DNA from: an uncultured Clostridium sp.
Lineage (GTDB): Bacteria > Bacillota > Clostridia > Lachnospirales > Lachnospiraceae
DNA length: 7,481 nucleotides
Assembly: GCA_958349075.1 (NCBI GenBank)
Contig: CATWBR010000217.1
Coordinates: 1-7,481 of the forward strand
Direction: 5' to 3'
Below, piece by piece: positions 6,008 through 7,481 of this stretch (position 1 is its first letter; every line of letters begins with the position of its first letter). The translations under genes and the position numbers were made by a program. The notes under the pieces are model-generated. The model saw nothing but the letters and a program-made list of their open reading frames with translations. It ran no database searches and was not told the origin of the DNA.

Positions 6008-7309
6008 ATGACGTGGAACAGTATAATAACTCTGATTATGATGGTACTCATTATTATCCTGCTTTTTCGGGGAGTCAGCAGCCCGGGAGTGATATTCAGC
6101 ACAGTGCCCGTTATCGCCAGCCTGCTCATGGGCTTTGGCCCGGCAGAGATTAACGGTTTTATTGGAGAGGGGCTAAAGGCCATCTCCGGCACGCTGTTTT
6201 TAATGGTCTTTGCCGTCTTATATTTTGGGCTGCTTCATGAGGCAGGTGTATTTCAGGCTCTGATCCGCCTGGTCATGCGGTTTCTGGGTAACAGCATTAC
6301 CGGCACGATGTGGGTTACCGCGCTGATCAGCGTCCTGACCCAGTTGGACGGTTCGGGGGCAACGACGGCAATCTGTACCATCCCGACCATGCGTCCCGTT
6401 TATGAAAAGCAGAGAATTCGCTGTGAGGCGCTGCTGCTGATAGAAAGTCTTGCGTCGGGGATTCTGTGTCTGCTTCCCTGGGCGCCGGGGCTCTGTGAGG
6501 CGGCGGCTTATGTTAATGTTGATGTGTACGAATTGTTTTTGTGGCTGATTCCTGTTTTGTTTTTTTCCCTGGCCGCACTTTTTCTCCTCTGTATCCCCCT
6601 TGCGGCGTACGAAAAACGCCACGGAGCGGGAATGACCAGGAAAGAGTTTGAAGAGATGAAGCGGGAGATAGATAAGCCCCTTGAATTCCCCTTGGGAAAG
6701 GGGGTTGCGGTGTTTGACGGGATTGTCACCCTGTGCCTGATGGCGGCGCTTTTGGGCGGAATTGTGAAAACGAATTTTGCCTTCGGCCTCACATTTGGAA
6801 TTCTGCTGGTGGTTAACTTCCGTGATATAGGAAAACAGAGGGAGTACTTGAAAAAGCAGGCGCCGATGGCGCTTGACATGGCAGTCACGATTCTGGGCGT
6901 CTGCGTGATGGTGGGCGTAAACCAGGGGACGGGCGCAATCGCCGATTTAGCGAACTGGATGGTGTCCAATACTTCAGGCAGCCTTCTTTCCCATCTGCCC
7001 TTTGTGCTCTGCATCTTCAGTATGCTACTTTCCATTACCATCGGCGGTTCCAAGAACTCCGTGGTGTTGCCCGCCATTATCCCCATGGTAGCCGCGTTTG
7101 GCTTTACGCCGGTTCAGGTGCTCGGTGCCGTATTTGCAACCGGAGTGATCAGTGCAAACTTAAGCCTTTTTAACGCAACGCCGTATCTGGCTCTGGGACT
7201 GGCCGGGGTGGAGATGAAAAGCCATTTAAAATATTCCCTTCTTCCGGTATACGGATTCAGCCTGCTGATGCTGTTGTTCATGGTGGTGTCGGGTATGCTG
7301 CCGATATAG
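6008..7309 (+). CDS. CitMHS-family carboxylate transporter, copy 2
   Basis: This 433-residue membrane protein is a paralogue of the carrier at 1658-2968. It aligns over its full length with only a few one- or two-residue gaps near the C-terminus (around 361-402), and matches 35 of the first 60 residues. Family features are LMVFAVLYFGLLHEAGVF (65-82), QLDGSGATT (112-120) with the Asp114 found at the matching place in CitM (LDGDGTTT), PWAPG (157-161), GGSKNSVVLPAIIP (346-359) and NATPYLALGLAGVE (389-402). About 11-12 membrane spans are expected, with a cytoplasmic-type charged loop at about 202-232. CitMHS carriers take up citrate-like acids with protons or divalent metal. The actual substrate here is unknown. 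It is downstream of the hydrolase but has its own promoter, which is nearly a copy of the other carrier's. Confidence 0.92.
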   Translation: MTWNSIITLIMMVLIIILLFRGVSSPGVIFSTVPVIASLLMGFGPAEINGFIGEGLKAISGTLFLMVFAVLYFGLLHEAGVFQALIRLVMRFLGNSITGTMWVTALISVLTQLDGSGATTAICTIPTMRPVYEKQRIRCEALLLIESLASGILCLLPWAPGLCEAAAYVNVDVYELFLWLIPVLFFSLAALFLLCIPLAAYEKRHGAGMTRKEFEEMKREIDKPLEFPLGKGVAVFDGIVTLCLMAALLGGIVKTNFAFGLTFGILLVVNFRDIGKQREYLKKQAPMALDMAVTILGVCVMVGVNQGTGAIADLANWMVSNTSGSLLSHLPFVLCIFSMLLSITIGGSKNSVVLPAIIPMVAAFGFTPVQVLGAVFATGVISANLSLFNATPYLALGLAGVEMKSHLKYSLLPVYGFSLLMLLFMVVSGMLPI

Positions 7310-7356
7310 GCGGAATCATTCTTATCTGCCACGCTGAAGAATCCAAGGCATAGTGT

Positions 7357-7392
7357 CGTGCTTTACATTGCCGTTCAACAACGAAAAGCACG
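7357..7392. repeat. Inverted repeat with 8-bp arms
   Basis: CGTGCTTT (7357-7364) and AAAGCACG (7385-7392) are exact reverse complements separated by 20 nt. There is no U-tract, so this is not a standard terminator. It overlaps the first copy of the direct repeat and lies next to the palindrome TTCGCGAA (7394-7401). Confidence 0.6.
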
Positions 7393-7422
7393 CTTCGCGA
7401 ACTTTACATTGCCAATCAACAA
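7361..7422. repeat. Two-copy 21-bp direct repeat
   Basis: A 21-bp sequence at 7361-7381 recurs at 7402-7422 with 19 of 21 identities: CTTTACATTGCC, two variable bases, then TCAACAA. The period is 41 bp. It lies in the non-coding region after the second carrier. Two copies are too few to call a CRISPR. It may be a fragment of an interspersed intergenic repeat. Confidence 0.7.
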
Positions 7423-7423
7423 A

Positions 7424-7449
7424 AAGAGCCATCCGGGCGGATGGCTCTT
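7424..7449. terminator. Probably bidirectional Rho-independent terminator
   Basis: A perfect 11-bp stem AAGAGCCATCC / GGATGGCTCTT with a 4-nt loop. On the plus strand it is followed by a moderately T-rich tail (AATTGTAATCATTTTAC). On the minus strand the stem's TTs run into TTT (five Ts in all), then GTTG. It lies 114 nt after the stop of the second carrier and would end that transcript. It may also end a convergent gene outside the window. Confidence 0.8.
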
Positions 7450-7481
7450 AATTGTAATCATTTTACTTATTTCAATATAGC

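Noticed and set aside
6508..7086. 192-residue minus-strand open frame inside carrier copy 2
   Set aside because: It is antisense to a well-supported membrane protein and has no recognisable motif or ribosome binding site. It reflects the codon pattern of the real gene.
7361..7422. CRISPR array
   Set aside because: There are only two imperfect 21-bp copies with a 20-bp gap and no cas genes.

Overview
The window looks like a chromosomal catabolic cluster from a mid-GC Firmicute, most likely a Lachnospiraceae-type Clostridium. That rests on strong AGGAGG-type ribosome binding sites, sigma-A-like promoters with 17-nt spacers, hairpin-plus-U-tract terminators and the protein families present. The taxon is an inference. 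No rRNA, tRNA, transposase or CRISPR array is visible.

The layout is almost a mirror image around one regulator. On the minus strand a CitMHS-type carboxylate carrier (1658-2968) is followed after 22 bp by a type-B carboxylesterase (100-1635), a two-gene operon. Also on the minus strand, upstream of that operon and separated from it by a good terminator, is a PucR/CdaR-type regulator (3192-4820, GTG start). Divergent from it on the plus strand are a small alpha/beta-hydrolase (4980-5849) and a second CitMHS-type carrier (6008-7309), about 60% identical by eye to the first. The cluster therefore holds two 'serine hydrolase plus carrier' pairs, with the hydrolases from different subfamilies. 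Neither hydrolase shows a secretion signal. The simplest reading is that the carriers import one or two organic-acid esters or lactones, which are hydrolysed in the cytoplasm. The substrate cannot be named from sequence.

The most interesting non-coding signal is a promoter module shared by the two carriers. A 19-bp box, TTGTGCASASTRTCCATTG, lies exactly 20 nt upstream of an identical TATGATA -10 region in both places (minus strand 3070-3052 and plus strand 5863-5881). The same TGTGCA-N7-CATT core occurs a third time between the divergent regulator and hydrolase genes (4883-4899), where it overlaps the inverted repeat TGTGC-N5-GCACA. This is a natural candidate for the binding site of the PucR-type protein and would link all three transcription units in one regulon.

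The flanks are sparse. Positions 1-99 carry only a 10-bp palindrome and T-rich DNA. Positions 7310-7481 hold a two-copy 21-bp direct repeat, a stem-loop and a probably bidirectional terminator. A short ACATTG(G)CCAATC motif occurs in both flanks.
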